Notes under the pieces: generated by a model
Database searches by the model: none
What the model was told of the DNA's origin: nothing
The model's input: the letters and a program-made list of their open reading frames with translations, nothing else
Shown here: piece by piece, positions 44,695-55,807 of the stretch
Layout: each line of letters begins with the position of its first letter
Position numbering within the stretch: position 1 is the first letter of the stretch
Position numbers and translations under genes: made by a program
From: Pyrenophora tritici-repentis
Taxonomy: Eukaryota; Ascomycota; Dothideomycetes; Pleosporales; Pleosporaceae
DNA length: 64,000 bases
Assembly: GCF_003171515.1 (NCBI RefSeq)
Contig: NC_089392.1
Span: 930,001-994,000 of the forward strand
Direction: 5' to 3'

Positions 44695-46702
44695 ATGGCC
44701 AACATGGACTCTCACACTGCGACGGAGCGTGCCATGCCGTCGCATCCCTCAGCCCACCATGCACCGCCTCTGCCCACCGATCTGAAGCGCAAGCGCAGTC
44801 CCTCGCATGAAATGCATCTGGCGCCGGCTCCCATACCCAAAGCTGCTAAGCACAACCACCTGCAGATCAACTACCTCGCTCGCCATCTCGAAGAAGACCT
44901 ACCACTCATTACCAACGATGACACCCTGCCCAACATATTGTCCTTGCTCAGTGACTACCAGGGCGTTCTGGACCGCCATGAGAGCATGGCCTGCAATCTC
45001 GGCGCAAGGCCATTGGGTCCCATCCTGATCAAGCGATTCGAGCGCCTGTTCGATGGACCGCCACGCGTATTGAAGAGCCACGGCAAGGATGGGACGAATG
45101 TGACGTGGCTCGACGTGGTCGAGTTTGCGCGCAACAAGCCTGAGCAGTTCCAGCTGGACCAAATGAGCGAAGGAGTGAGGGTGTGCCAATTCTACACCAA
45201 GCAATGCCGCGTCCAGATTTCCGAGGAAGATTTTGTCTTGATATCCTCTGGTATTCCGCAGAAGATGATTCCTCCGCAACCCATCATCGAGGACGAGGAA
45301 AAGGAACTAGGCACAATGGAGATACTTGAAAAGAACTTGAGTCAGATATGTTCATTAGCCGACCAGGGTGAGTTCATCTTCACGTTGAGCTGGACGTCTG
45401 GAAATATCTGTTTCAGCAATGGCATCGGCAGACGGCTTCCTTGTTCTTGACTAACATGTAACAGTCGCTGCTCGCACTCGGCAGCTTAACCATAGACTGA
45501 AGGGCCGCAAACAAGCCATTCTTGACCGGCGAGCGACCGCAAGCCCAGCGCCTCAGCTTCCTCGACCTACCAGCCCTTCCAATGTCGCTCTTATGAACGG
45601 CGGCTCAGGTGTCTCGACCTCAGGCTATAGTCAGGGGCATGGCCAAACCTCACAAACGTCGCCCGGGGGTAGCGGTGGTTTCGTCGCAGTAAATGCCCGC
45701 CAGCATCACGAATCGAATGGTCACGGACATAGCCACAGTCGCGGCCATGGTTCTTCATCGACTACCCGTCACGAGCTCCTCTCCAAGTTCCACACCTTGA
45801 GCGAACGGCGTCCGTCACACCCTCTACACAACAATCCCGATGCACGGGCACAGTCTGTCGGCCATACCATCTCTCATCCTTCCACACCATCAGCAGTCCC
45901 GGCGAGACCTGCTCCAAAACCCACCGAAACATCACAAGCTTCTCAGCAGCCAATTGGTAGACCATCGCATCCTCTAAACGAGTCCGAACTACACTCAATG
46001 ATGAACTCTCCGGTCCCGATACCCAATACCCCTTCTAACTTGCTCCCTGCCTCAAGCCAACGCGCTAGTCAACAGCCCGAGAAAGACGATGGGGGTCCTT
46101 TCAAGGTCGAAATGGTGCACAGGATGGAGAGCTTAGCTAAGGGTGACCGTATAATTCCACCATGTGATCGCTGCCGAAGATTGCACATGGACTGTCTTAA
46201 GAATCTCACAGCATGCATGGGCTGCACCAAGAAACACGCAAAATGCTCTTGGAAAGAGGTCCGAGAGGGAGAATTGCGTGGTGGCTATACCTACCCGCCT
46301 GGCACTACCAGCAATGGTCAGAGTGAGACAAGTGATCATGAGGGTGGTGACCGTGCCAGCACAGGAAGTCCTACGGCAATGATGAGCCCATCCCATCACG
46401 GGCTTACGCCATCACATCTCGCGCACAGCAGTGGTCAGCATACACCACAACCTCAGCCAGCTCATCATCCACAGCCAGAACAACGTGTACAACAACCAGC
46501 ACACCATGAGACCCCGCACGAGGCGAGGATGGTTTCGGCCCGCAGCACCCCGCCTGCGCGGGAGCGGGAGCGGGAAAGGGAGCGGAACGTAGAAACGCAA
46601 CTTCAGGAAGCTGCGCAATCTAGCCTTGCCCATGCAAATGCAAGGTTGGCTGGACCGGATGGTAAAGGCGGGGAATATGCCAACCAAACCATGGTTGCGT
46701 GA
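44695..46702 (+). CDS. regulatory protein with internal Zn2Cys6 cluster
   Basis: Two exons, 44695-45367 and 45465-46702 (97-bp intron), 636 residues. The first ~50 residues carry a basic 'DLKRKRSP' signal. Residues 50-225 are helical and look conserved ('HLEEDLPLITNDDTLPNILS', 'GPILIKRFERLFDG', 'VTWLDVVEFARNKPEQF'). A Ser/His/Pro-rich linker follows, then six cysteines from about residue 458 ('CDRCRRLHMDC', 'CMGCTKKHAKC': C-x2-C-x6-C-x6-C-x2-C-x6-C), a fungal zinc cluster in the C-terminal half rather than at the start. The tail is Gln/His-rich, then Arg/Glu-rich. Probably nuclear; targets unknown. Confidence 0.85.
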
Positions 46703-47069
46703 TTATTACAGGCAACCCCGGCTATCGAAACAAGATACAAAAAAGGCAAAACATGCACAATAGGAGGATGAAAACATGACGCTCACTAAGACGAAGAAGG
46801 AAATTATGGGGTTCGCATTCTTCTTTTGTACATTTGTTTGCTGTGATACCATATTTCCCGTGGCTTTGAATTTGCAGGCTGCTTAGCAGAGTACTCTTCT
46901 TCTCCTTATCATGGCTTGCTTGGTTGTGTTGTACAGAATCATATCAATACCAGAGACTTATTTACACTATCTTTTTTATATATGATATCTTGTGAATGTA
47001 CAGTACTAAAAATAAGTTTTACAGATCTGACACCATATCTCTCTCTTTACATAAGAGACTGCCCCACCC
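46703..47069. other. convergent intergenic region
   Basis: 3' ends of the C6 gene and the methyltransferase gene face each other; AT-rich toward 47000. No gene. Confidence 0.5.
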
Positions 47070-48439
47070 TCACTTTTTCCTTGCCACCCAAAACGACGGG
47101 CGATATGTGTTCAGTAGCATGCTCTGCGAGTTAGAGATATACCCCGTCTCGATCGTGCCCACCTCCTGCTTCTCAATTGTAAACCCTAAATGCTCCACCA
47201 ACGCAATCACCTCTTCGTTCGAAAGCTCAAAGGATCCCGGATCACCTATTCCCGCATCGCCTTCCACGCCCTCCTGCTGTGCGTTTTCTTCTTCCCCCTC
47301 TTCATTGCGTTCCCTTTTCGATGGTGGCGGAGGATGCCACAGCAAAGGCCCAAGGTTAATCCAAATTCCGCCTTCTTTCAGACAATTCCTAACCGCCTCA
47401 ACATACCTAATCAAATTCGGGGCGGTATCAATAAAGAAAACTGTAGCCACCGCATCGAAAACGGCCCTATAATCCTCTCTACCATAGACGACACAAAAGT
47501 CACCCGTCGACATACTCAAGCGCTCACTCGCCGGCAACCGCGACGGCCCATCCTCTTTCGCTAGTTCCGACGCGGGATGCAGATCAGGAACGTGCACCGT
47601 CTTCAACTGATGGGACCTATTCACATGGTTTGAGCAATTCAACGCCCACGGTGCTATAGTGAACTGGTTCGCGGCTTTAGTTTCGTTGAGCGCGAGCGCA
47701 GACGCCATGAGCATGTGGTACGAGATTTCGTTTCCTTCAACCATGTAGCCTTGCTGGCAGATATCGAAGACGAGGCGGCCGAGACCGACGCCTGGAACGA
47801 GGACGTGGAGGTCCGAAGGGTCTTGTACAGGATTTCTGGACGATTGAGATCGAACTTGGTATTCCTCAGCCAAGGCGGTGATGACGGGCGTGAAGCAGGC
47901 GGAGCGTTCAACGGCGCCTTCGGCACTCCACTCTCGGTAGAATTGGTTGATGCATGACCGTGCTTTGTCCATGTCGTTTCGCGTGGTTGAGGCGCCTAGT
48001 CGGTCGAGGATCAGCGAGTAGATTGCGTATTCGTTGTTTGCGTACTTTTCGGGGATGACGGACGCGACCCATTCGCTGTCTAGAGTCGTGGCTAGGAAGG
48101 CTTTAAAGCCTGCAACGAAGATGGCTTCCGCCAGGGTGGCATTGAGGTCGATTAGGTCGTCCATTTTGGAAAAGGTGGAGAGGAGGGAGAAGGGCGGTTG
48201 CGAGAGTAGCATCCAGTGTTCGCGTGGGAGCGAGTAAAAGGCTTGTCTTCGGACATGCGTACCGTTTAGGTGGGCGAGGCGTCGGTACGATCTGGGGAGT
48301 ATCTTAGTAGATGGGTGGAGGGGGAAGGGTGAGGCACGTGAGGGGTTTACCGGAAGGAGTCGAGGACTGAGAGGATGAGTTTCTGCTCTTCTGGGTCCGA
48401 AGTTGGATCATAGGATTCGCCCATCTCGTTCTCGGACAT
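47070..48439 (-). CDS. carnosine N-methyltransferase-like protein (N2227 family)
   Basis: Exon 1 (48439-48351) and exon 2 (48291-47070) join across a 59-bp intron to give 436 residues, starting 'MSENEMGESYDPTSDPEEQK' and continuing 'SYRRLAHLNGTHVRRQAFYS' across the splice. Family hallmarks: 'DMDKARSCINQFYREWSAEG', the SAM-binding 'VLVPGVGLGRLVFDICQQGY', 'VEGNEISYHMLMAS', 'FDAVATVFFIDTAPN' and 'NCLKEGGIWINLGPLLWH'. The family methylates the imidazole N of carnosine in animals and is present across eukaryotes; the fungal substrate is not known to me. An acidic Glu/Gln-rich insert (about 355-380) is probably a loop. Divergent from the POC4-type gene. Confidence 0.93.
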
Positions 48440-48758
48440 GGCTATCGGCTCCAGTGTTTAAGTTGATAGCGAGTATTTAGGTTTATAGCTCTTTCTGATT
48501 ATCTGTTTCTTCTACTACTTTTCGCAGTTTTGGTTGTATGGTTAAAAGTTTTATTGCATGAACCACATATAAGATCTCGGGTTTGAGCTATGTAGATCAA
48601 GGTAAGAGTATTGTCGTAATGTACTTGGGCGACATTTGAAGTGGTGAAGTTTGGTCCGGTGAGGTAAACCCTAATATCCAGAACGACGTGTGGGACAGCC
48701 CCACCTGCCATGATCCATCATTGCAACTTCACCTTGCGACTTCCCCCTCCACCCCGCA
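48440..48758. promoter_or_regulatory. divergent promoter (methyltransferase and proteasome chaperone genes)
   Basis: 319 bp between the two start codons; no further element recognised. Confidence 0.5.
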
Positions 48759-49254
48759 ATGGCTGCCGCAACGACAAACAGCGACGCGTCGCACGCGCCT
48801 ATTGAAGTCGCCTTTCCGCTACCAAAAGCGCCGCATACCAACATCCACCTTCAGCTTACCGATAATGGCCCAAGCCTGCTGCTCTTCCTCACTACTGCTA
48901 CGCCCGAGTCTGCATCGTCCACACCGATGGGCTCTTTCGTGTATGCCATGCCAAATGTACGTATACGACTGTTCCACAAGCCTTGTTTACGAGAAGCCAA
49001 AGCTTACCCAATATGTACAGAAGAGCACGCCCGCCGAAACGCTTAGTACACCCCTCTTCACCCACGGCAGTACCCTAGACTTCACGACTCGCTTGGCAAA
49101 AGTGCTTGCGCGCAAGACGGGGAAACCGGTATATGTGGGAAACTCGTCGAGCTTTGCGAGCGCGGGTATGGGCGGGACCGTTGAGGAAGAGATGGAGGGT
49201 TTCCGCAGGGTTGTGGAGGTTGTCATGAGTCTTTTGAACAAGGAGAAGAAATAG
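48759..49254 (+). CDS. proteasome assembly chaperone 4 (POC4/PAC4 family)
   Basis: Exons 48759-48956 and 49021-49254 (64-bp intron, phase 0) give 143 residues. The protein starts 'MAAATTNSDASHAPIEVAFP', followed by beta strands with 'PSLLLFLTTA' and 'MGSFVYAMPN', then across the splice 'STPAETLSTPLF', 'LDFTTRLAKVLARKTGKPVY' and 'VGNSSSFASAGMGGTVEEEM', which match the PAC4-like domain. With its PAC3-type partner the family guides assembly of the 20S alpha ring. Size is normal. Strong family resemblance in the second exon. Confidence 0.88.
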
Positions 49255-49521
49255 ACACGGAACTCCATTACGCCAGGGGATAAAATGTGGTATGCATACG
49301 TATGGAATGCCGAAAACAGTGAGTGGTCACATAATTCTCCCGTGTCGTTTTGCACATCATCATCAAGTCGCAAGCATCACGGCGCAACTATCGGAAATGG
49401 GATGATAAGCACTGACTCTGTTGGTATGTAGTGCTATATGATTTGCGATATATGTCAGGGATCAATGTCACTCCTCATCGACCCATCCATAGGCACCAGG
49501 ACCTTGTTCAGGACCCCATGA
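49255..49521. other. convergent intergenic region
   Basis: Short gap between the POC4-type gene and Con-6 3' ends. Nothing else seen. Confidence 0.5.
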
Positions 49522-49836
49522 CTAGTTCATCTCTCCAAGCCTCTCCTTAGCGCTCTGCTTGGCTTCGTCCGAGGTGTTAGGGTTGTTTAGAGTAGCCTTG
49601 AGGCCACCAGCAACGTTGTTGGGGTTCTTCTCTCCGCCGCTTGAGCTGGAGTTTGACGTAGGAACCTCACCGCCGTTGTCGATGCTTGAGAGGACCTCTT
49701 TGGAGTGCTGCTTGGCTTCGTCGGAAGTGTCTGAAACTCGTCAGTGAAAAGTTAGTGGATGATGGGGTAAGGCAGACGAACTGGGGTTGTTGAGATTGGC
49801 CTTGTGGCCTCCGATAACGTTTCCTGGGTTAGACAT
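49522..49836 (-). CDS. con-6: conidiation-specific protein 6 (Con-6) family
   Basis: Exons 49836-49782 and 49730-49522 (51-bp intron) give 87 residues. Two copies of the Con-6 repeat are visible: 'NPGNVIGGHKANLNNPNTSD' near the start and 'NPNNVAGGLKATLNNPNTSD' toward the end, each followed by 'EAKQ'. The protein is hydrophilic, lacks Cys and hydrophobic cores, and should be largely disordered. In Neurospora con-6 is induced in conidiation and the product accumulates in conidia. Here the intron splits the first repeat at its Asn-Thr-Ser step. Confidence 0.95.
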
Positions 49837-50967
49837 GATGTTGTTGGTTGGTGGAGTGGTTGAAAGTGTGGTGTTTGTTGGAATGTGATGGGATTATGGT
49901 GAAGTTGTTGTGGTTGATGATGAGTATTGAGACGACGAACCCAGGTGTTCTTATACACATTCAGTCGGCTCGGGATAACGTCTCCCCCAAGGTCATACAC
50001 CTACTCATCGCACGATCGACCTTGTTTCTGTGGAGTTTGCTACGTCAACGATCGAAGTTCTGGACGCCAAGTTTGCATGTAAGGCTACGAGGCTTGCCAT
50101 GTAGTCGACATAGCCGCATCCGCGAAGAAAGGGAGGTGTAGGCCCAGACACCGTATTGACTTCGCTAGTCCTGTTGCGTTGGATGGAGAGGTCATTATGG
50201 AAAAGGCATTGTCCTGGTAACCCAACTACATGTCTCAACATAGTATAGCTTCGACAGCACTAGCAATGTGAGTGGTCGTCAAGTGCGGAGCAAGATGGGC
50301 AAGTTTCAGGTACCGCCTACGGACTCATGGGTAACAGCAATTGCCATGGTTCCTTGGTGGATCCACTTGCTGCGCGATCGATCTCAGATCTCATATGCGG
50401 TTCTAGATTGGCATAAGGTAAAATGGCGTTATGAGGACGGGACAGGCAGCCACAATCGACTAGCTCGAATCTTCTTGAAACACTCTCGACCCTACCAGCG
50501 CGCTGTGGACAAAGAGGACGCGGTGTTGGTTGACGTCATCAACGCGCGCATGTGATCTGGCGTCACAATCGCGATGCTAGCGCTTGTTGTTTCTGGCGGT
50601 TGACGTTGATCCCACAACCTCACCGCTACTTACAATCGTCATCAACTACTATCATCTAGAGCGCCTTATAGCCCATCCACATGGCTCATTGCAATTGTGA
50701 CACATGTTGGACGCGTCCATGATGGGTATATTGCTTTTTCTAGGCAGTCATCATGGCCGTCACACCGCTCCTGTGGAAGCGCCACAATGCTGACGCTAAT
50801 CATTCCACCGACATGGAAATGCACGAACGTGACACCTCGATATGCGATTCTGAAAGAGATGGATGGCATTCTGTCTACTGCTTGCTGTCGAGTTACAGTC
50901 GGCCCCGTTTCCGCAACATTCCATCTGAGAATCGGGCATTTTCCCCGGACGTGTAGAACCAGACAGA
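49837..50967. other. intergenic, no supported gene
   Basis: Con-6 promoter and 3' flank of the reductase. A 95-codon plus-strand frame at 50268-50555 has mixed composition but no splice sites or family match; left uncalled. Confidence 0.45.
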
Positions 50968-52104
50968 CTACTCCTGGGGGTTGATCACGAGCTTCCCTTT
51001 GACCTTCCCATTGAAAACATCTTCACTGGCTTGCTGTAACGCTGGCAGGCCGCCTTCGACCTTAGTAAACTTTACTGTATCCACTAAGCCCTTGAACAGG
51101 ACTTCAGGTAGGTACTCTTGGTACCACCAATCTCTCCAGTTGCTGTATTGCTCGTCTTGTGCAGCTTGGGAAAAGGCTTTGTAAACTACCTCCACGTTTG
51201 AAGGCAGGTCAGTAGTGCTGGGCAATACACTCGCGAACTTGCCTCTAGTTGGCTGGAGGAGCGTAGCCAGTGCCGTCTGGGAAGCTGCATCGCCACTCGC
51301 CGTAAAGAGATATCTGTATGGACCAAGTTGACGCAATTTGTCAACCACATCAGCAGCTCTGTAATCCACCACATGCGTGGCTCCAAGCTTTTGCTGGCGC
51401 TCGTTGTCTCTGGACGAGGCAGTCACAACTACTGTATACCCAACCTGGTAAAAGTTAAATCTTGGTGTATCGAAATTTCTTGGGAGCTGATGCGTCGACT
51501 TACTTGCTTCGCGTATTGCACTGCATAAGAACCGACTGCTCCTCCAGCACCCCAGATGAGTACCTTCTCCTCTCTATTACCACTACCAGGCTTTCCCATG
51601 CCGAGAAAAACATGCAGAGCAGCGACCGCTGTCTGGAGGGGGAAGTCGACCAAAACGGCCTGTTCGAAAGCGATATCGCCGATCTATTTGAATGTCAGGC
51701 CACTCCGGGGACCCCCGACCTCAGTCAAGTCGGCGACGTACCTTTGCTACCGATTTCGCGCTGCAAGCAACAACTTCCTGCCAAGTACCTGTTCGCCGAT
51801 TCTGCTCAACGTCCACGTACGCCTTCGTATCGAACACCACGCTGTCACCAACGCTAAACCCGTCAACGTCCTCACCCACTGCTTGGATGACGCCAGCACC
51901 ACCAGTACCCAGTACAGCGGGGTAATTTAGTTTCGTGGCAGGGCCGTATCCGGCGAGCAGCATCTTCGTATCCAAGGGCTGCAGGGCAACGGCATGATTT
52001 CTGATAAGCACTTCGTTTGGCCCGACTTGGAGAGCATCGGAAGTTGCCACCTCCAAATCCTTGCCAGGACCGTTCATGAACGCAACACGATGAGTGGCTG
52101 CCAT
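50968..52104 (-). CDS. zinc-type alcohol dehydrogenase superfamily, quinone/enoyl reductase-like
   Basis: Exons 52104-51742, 51683-51504 and 51444-50968 (introns 58 and 59 bp), 339 residues, all in phase. GroES-like N-terminal fold ('VGPNEVLIRNHAVALQPLD', 'YPAVLGTGGAGVIQAVGEDV'), then a Rossmann domain with 'VLIWGAGGAVGSYAVQYAKQ' and 'ATHVVDYRA'. The Cys/His zinc ligands of true alcohol dehydrogenases are absent at the usual sites, so it belongs with zinc-independent quinone oxidoreductase or ToxD/LovC-like trans-enoyl reductases. NADPH is the likely cofactor. Substrate unknown; no polyketide synthase is near. Confidence 0.9.
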
Positions 52105-52428
52105 GGCCGCAATGTTGAATGTACAGTATCAAAATTAAGAGAGTAATCACAAAGTCTACATCAGCTGGATATGTATGTAATAGAGTCTTTCCATCTTATC
52201 TCATCCTAGTACGTACATGTTAACATTACTGGCAATTGCTAATCCTTCAAGAAGGAGCGATGCAAAGGCATTGGCTGCGGTCAATAGTGCACGATCATAT
52301 AATCCGCCGCATGTCTTTGGTAAGCGGAAGCACCACTAAGAGAAGACAAATAATAGGGTGGATGTGCTGCGCAGCAGTTGTGTAAGCATACGCTAAGCGG
52401 CAGCGAGTGACGGCAATTCCGAAATCTA
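52105..52428. other. short gene-free stretch up to transposon edge
   Basis: Promoter of the reductase gene, ending at the left border of the Tc1/mariner-type element. Nothing else seen. Confidence 0.5.
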
Positions 52429-52437
52429 TTGTGGTTT

Positions 52438-52525
52438 TCGAAATACCTTGAGCCGCCTGGATCTGGTTAGCTTGGTGCCCAAGAACATCAACTCCCATAG
52501 TAATTTGTTAGTAAATTAATGCAGC
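52438..52525 (+). repeat. left inverted repeat of the Tc1/mariner-type element
   Basis: 88 bp; by eye 82 of 88 positions match the reverse complement of 55720-55807. The inner end contains TAGTAATTTGTTAGTAAAT and then ATGCAGC. Confidence 0.85.
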
Positions 52526-52638
52526 AGCCGTTTCCCACCTCCAGAAGCCCATGAAGCTAGTCCTGTACTCTAAATCGTTCGTGTATAGCGTTTTGTTTGT
52601 GTGGAGCTTGTTGCGAGCTCAATCTAGCTGCTGTTGGG

Positions 52639-54333
52639 ATGCCGCCCAAGCGCCAGCGTAAGCCGAAGCAGCCATTCGATCAAGGCGTTAACCCGTCCTC
52701 CCAGAAGCGTAGAGCGCCAGCAACTAGACAAAATCCTACCCATTTAACGCCTAAACGTGTCCGCCGTGAGGCGCTGCCGTCGCCTCCAGCGACTGCCCCG
52801 CCGCGCCGTCAAAGCCCGTTGTCCGAGCCTGAGCTGCAAGCCACCCAAACAGCTGCCTCCGCGCAAGCTGAAGATATCGTTGGCGAGGATGAGGATACTT
52901 TCGAGGATGGAGATGGCGATCCGCTGCCTGAGGATGAGGATGAGATCGCTGCTAAGGGCGCTGCCGGTAGTGTTGAGGATGAGGGAGAGCCAGCGTACCG
53001 ACGTCAAGAAGGCACTCCATGGCTGCCTCGCTCATCGCAAGCGCTAGAGGATGAGGTTAATCCTGTACTGCGCGTTAGGTGGAGGGCTTGCCTTGGTGGT
53101 GATATGGAGAAACACTTTATTCCTGAAGCTGCCGATAGCGAGCACGGCGTACGGCTGTACTCGCTGCATTTCGACGACCTATGGCAGTGGGTAGATGACG
53201 TTGTTGCAGAATTACGGCCAAAAAGAGCGAAGATCTCATCTGTTTGCACTGTTGTTTACCCAGCTAAGCAGGCCAAACGCGAGCGCGCGATAAAGCGATT
53301 GCGGCGAGGTGTTGATGCAACGTGGAATAGCTTTCAGCGCCTTGTTGTAGAGGTTGATAACTATGTCAGCGAGCCAGTAAACGTCGATTTCGAGCTCATC
53401 TTGGCTGAAATTCCAGGGGAGCAGCAGCCGTTGCCAACGGTTGTCGACGGTCCTCGTCGACGCACCGCAACGGTGATTCAAGAGGAGGGGCTTGCTGGTG
53501 TAATAGCAGCTGAACAAGCAGGTAGCGGGCATGCTATTGCTATCCGGGATAGATGGCGCTGTACAGATACCCATCGCGAGAACTATCCTTATTGCTGCTG
53601 GATGGCGCCAACAGCGAGGCAGCCAGCGCGCTTCGAAGATCACCTCTTTGTCAACGGCAACATTATCTCCATGTGGGCAAGAGCAATTACAGCGAGAAGG
53701 GCAACGTACGATGAGCCATCTGATGATGTACGGCTTGCAATTTTGAGAGCAAAGGACCTGCGGGTGCATGAGAAAACGCGCAAGTTGCGGGCGGCTGGAG
53801 ATGGCGACGATGATATCAAAAGCTTAACAAAACTGCTCATCGTTGGACAGCTTGAGCGGATGAACAGGCAACCTCAACAGGAGTCTAACTTGCAGGCAGC
53901 TGCACCAACGATAACAAGAGCTGAGGTATCTAGTGCATCTCAGTGGGCGCCTATCCGATATGATCATGAGCAGGAGATTAACGAGCATACTAGTAATTTC
54001 TTTAACTACCTTAAGTTAAAATTTCCTACAGTTGGAGAGGACATTAACGAGCTTTATAAGACTCTTGTTATTGACGGAGCTATGGATATCAACCTCTTGA
54101 TGCAGCCATCTGGTGATATCTTGAAGTTGTGGACGCAGCATTTCAAGCAGCCTCCTGGCTGGTTTTTCACGCTACAAAACACTGCAAAAGAATGGCAAGC
54201 TGGGTACCAGGGTCTCACAGATCGTAACTGGAGACGAGTCGAACGTTGTAAGAAAAGAGAAGAGATTGCGCGCAAGAAATTGGTGGTTGAACCGTCTAGC
54301 AGTGTTGTGGAGGATGATGGCGAGAATGCTTGA
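52639..54333 (+). CDS. transposon-borne ORF of unknown function
   Basis: Single frame; the first ATG is 52639, 564 residues. The N-terminus is basic and Pro-rich ('MPPKRQRKPKQPFD', 'PKRVRREALPSPP'), followed by a strongly acidic stretch (about 78-105), a segment with 'LHFDDLWQWVDDVVAEL', a second basic patch ('AKQAKRERAIKRLRRG'), a Cys/His/Trp cluster 'RWRCTDTHRENYPYCCW' near 306-321 that could bind a metal, and a helical C-terminus ending in a Lys/Arg-rich helix. There is no DDE, reverse-transcriptase, helicase or HTH signature. Basic patches plus a possible zinc site suggest DNA or chromatin contact. Lies inside the inverted repeats, convergent to the transposase, with 304 bp between stop codons. 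Confidence 0.75.
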   Translation: MPPKRQRKPKQPFDQGVNPSSQKRRAPATRQNPTHLTPKRVRREALPSPPATAPPRRQSPLSEPELQATQTAASAQAEDIVGEDEDTFEDGDGDPLPEDEDEIAAKGAAGSVEDEGEPAYRRQEGTPWLPRSSQALEDEVNPVLRVRWRACLGGDMEKHFIPEAADSEHGVRLYSLHFDDLWQWVDDVVAELRPKRAKISSVCTVVYPAKQAKRERAIKRLRRGVDATWNSFQRLVVEVDNYVSEPVNVDFELILAEIPGEQQPLPTVVDGPRRRTATVIQEEGLAGVIAAEQAGSGHAIAIRDRWRCTDTHRENYPYCCWMAPTARQPARFEDHLFVNGNIISMWARAITARRATYDEPSDDVRLAILRAKDLRVHEKTRKLRAAGDGDDDIKSLTKLLIVGQLERMNRQPQQESNLQAAAPTITRAEVSSASQWAPIRYDHEQEINEHTSNFFNYLKLKFPTVGEDINELYKTLVIDGAMDINLLMQPSGDILKLWTQHFKQPPGWFFTLQNTAKEWQAGYQGLTDRNWRRVERCKKREEIARKKLVVEPSSSVVEDDGENA

Positions 54334-54637
54334 AGCTTAGTGGCCTGAGCGTTTTTGGTGACAGCGGCCCGTGCCCGCTATAGTGTTGAGGTTTTTCAGG
54401 CGTTTCAAATGCGCTGCAACAATAGTCTATTTGGATAGCCCTATGTACAACACTACAACGTTATGCGATTATAACAGATTAACTTCCTAAGATAGTTCTA
54501 TATGTATAGAAATAGCTCTTATTTTTTTAGAATTATTAAATCGCTTTTGTGGGTTGCGCATTAAGGTGTAATCGTTCGCATTTGTATGGTATCATCTACC
54601 TATAGAAACGTACTGTGGCATCCATTTAAAAGCACAA

Positions 54638-55612
54638 TTAATAGGGATAGCCACACCTATGGAACCAGCTTCTGCAGTTAATATTACAGCACACCAGCTG
54701 CGCTGCATACTCAAGAAAGACCCCAAAGTCAATGAAGTTCTCCGCTTGCGCTGAATTCCTTTTCATCCACCCCTTGAGCTGCTTAAAGCTCTTCTCGATG
54801 GGGTTGAAATCTGGTGAGTATGGCGGCAGATACTCAAGGAGTACTCCAGCACTTTGGCAAAGCACCCGTACACGCTCTGATCGATGGATGGAGGCGTTAT
54901 CAAGCACGATTACTGAGGCTGGCCCTGGGTGAGGATTGCAGAACGGCAGCACTTGAAACTCTAAGAAGTCTTCTAGGATCTCAGATGTAATCGCGCCTTG
55001 AAAGATCTTATAGCTTATGTAGCCATCTATCGTCATGGCTGGCAGCAGCGACCACCGTTCTGATCGCCTGAAGCTGTGTGATAGCTCCACCGGCTCCCCG
55101 ATTGGAGACCAGCCATACTTGCGGTCGCCCGTACGCTCATTGCAGGCGCTCTCGTCCAACGCAACGATCTGCTCCGCCTTATAGTGTTGCGCCATCCTGG
55201 CAAGATAGAGGCGGCGGAGTGGCTCACTCTGCTCCTTTGCCCGCTTTGTTGCAAGCTTGCGAGACCATCTCATCTTCTCTAGCTCTCGGTAAACGCTCGC
55301 AAGGCTTATCCTAACGTCGTACTCGTCGTACAAGAAGTCCCTCATCTCATCCATGTATGCGCCCGGTGAGCCATTGAGGTATGCCTGAAGGCCTTCGCGC
55401 TGAGCTTGCCGGAGTATAGATGGCCGCCCAAGTCGAACGCAGCGCGGCGGATAAGGCACGCCCCAAAACTCTAAGCTCAACCTCAGCTTTGCTACTGTGT
55501 TACGGCTCGCACCTGTAGCTCTAGAGATGGCTCGATCACTTTCGCAGGCAGCAATTCGGTCGAGGATAGCCTGGAGAACAGCGGGCTGCAAGCGGTGGCC
55601 GGTGCCTGGCAT
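54638..55612 (-). CDS. DD34E transposase (Tc1/mariner superfamily, DDE_3 type)
   Basis: 324 residues from ATG 55612. The N-terminal helix-turn-helix ('LDRIAACESDRAISRATGAS', 'RNTVAKLRL') is followed by a linker and second winged-helix segment ('YMDEMRDFLYDEYDVRISLA', 'SVYRELEKMRWS'). The catalytic triad is complete: Asp 153 in 'IVALDESACNERTG', Asp 238 in 'VIVLDNASIHRS' and Glu 273 in 'YSPDFNPIEKSFKQLK', with 34 residues between the last two. Cuts and rejoins DNA at the terminal repeats. No frame shift or stop. Upstream extension to 55648 would use a TTG and is not needed. Confidence 0.93.
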   Translation of the reverse strand: MPGTGHRLQPAVLQAILDRIAACESDRAISRATGASRNTVAKLRLSLEFWGVPYPPRCVRLGRPSILRQAQREGLQAYLNGSPGAYMDEMRDFLYDEYDVRISLASVYRELEKMRWSRKLATKRAKEQSEPLRRLYLARMAQHYKAEQIVALDESACNERTGDRKYGWSPIGEPVELSHSFRRSERWSLLPAMTIDGYISYKIFQGAITSEILEDFLEFQVLPFCNPHPGPASVIVLDNASIHRSERVRVLCQSAGVLLEYLPPYSPDFNPIEKSFKQLKGWMKRNSAQAENFIDFGVFLEYAAQLVCCNINCRSWFHRCGYPY

Positions 55613-55719
55613 CGCGATGAGATGGGCTCGAGAAAATTGCAACACCAAAAACGCGAGTCAGTAGAGGCGATCGCAGCAAACAATGAACTTCAAATACGTT
55701 GTGGGTGTTAGAAAGCGTG

Positions 55720-55807
55720 GCTGCATCGATTTACTAACAAATTACTATAGGAGTTGATGTTCTTGGCCACCAAGCCAACCAGATCCAGGTGGCTCAAGGT
55801 ATTTCGA
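55720..55807 (-). repeat. right inverted repeat of the Tc1/mariner-type element
   Basis: Partner of 52438-52525 in inverted orientation, about 93% identical by eye; the differences are six scattered substitutions. Confidence 0.85.

Noticed and set aside
50268..50555. 95-codon plus-strand frame
   Set aside because: No domain, no neighbouring exons and ordinary intergenic composition.
53236..53769. 177-codon antisense frame inside the transposon
   Set aside because: Mirror of ORF1 codon bias; no start context or domain of its own.
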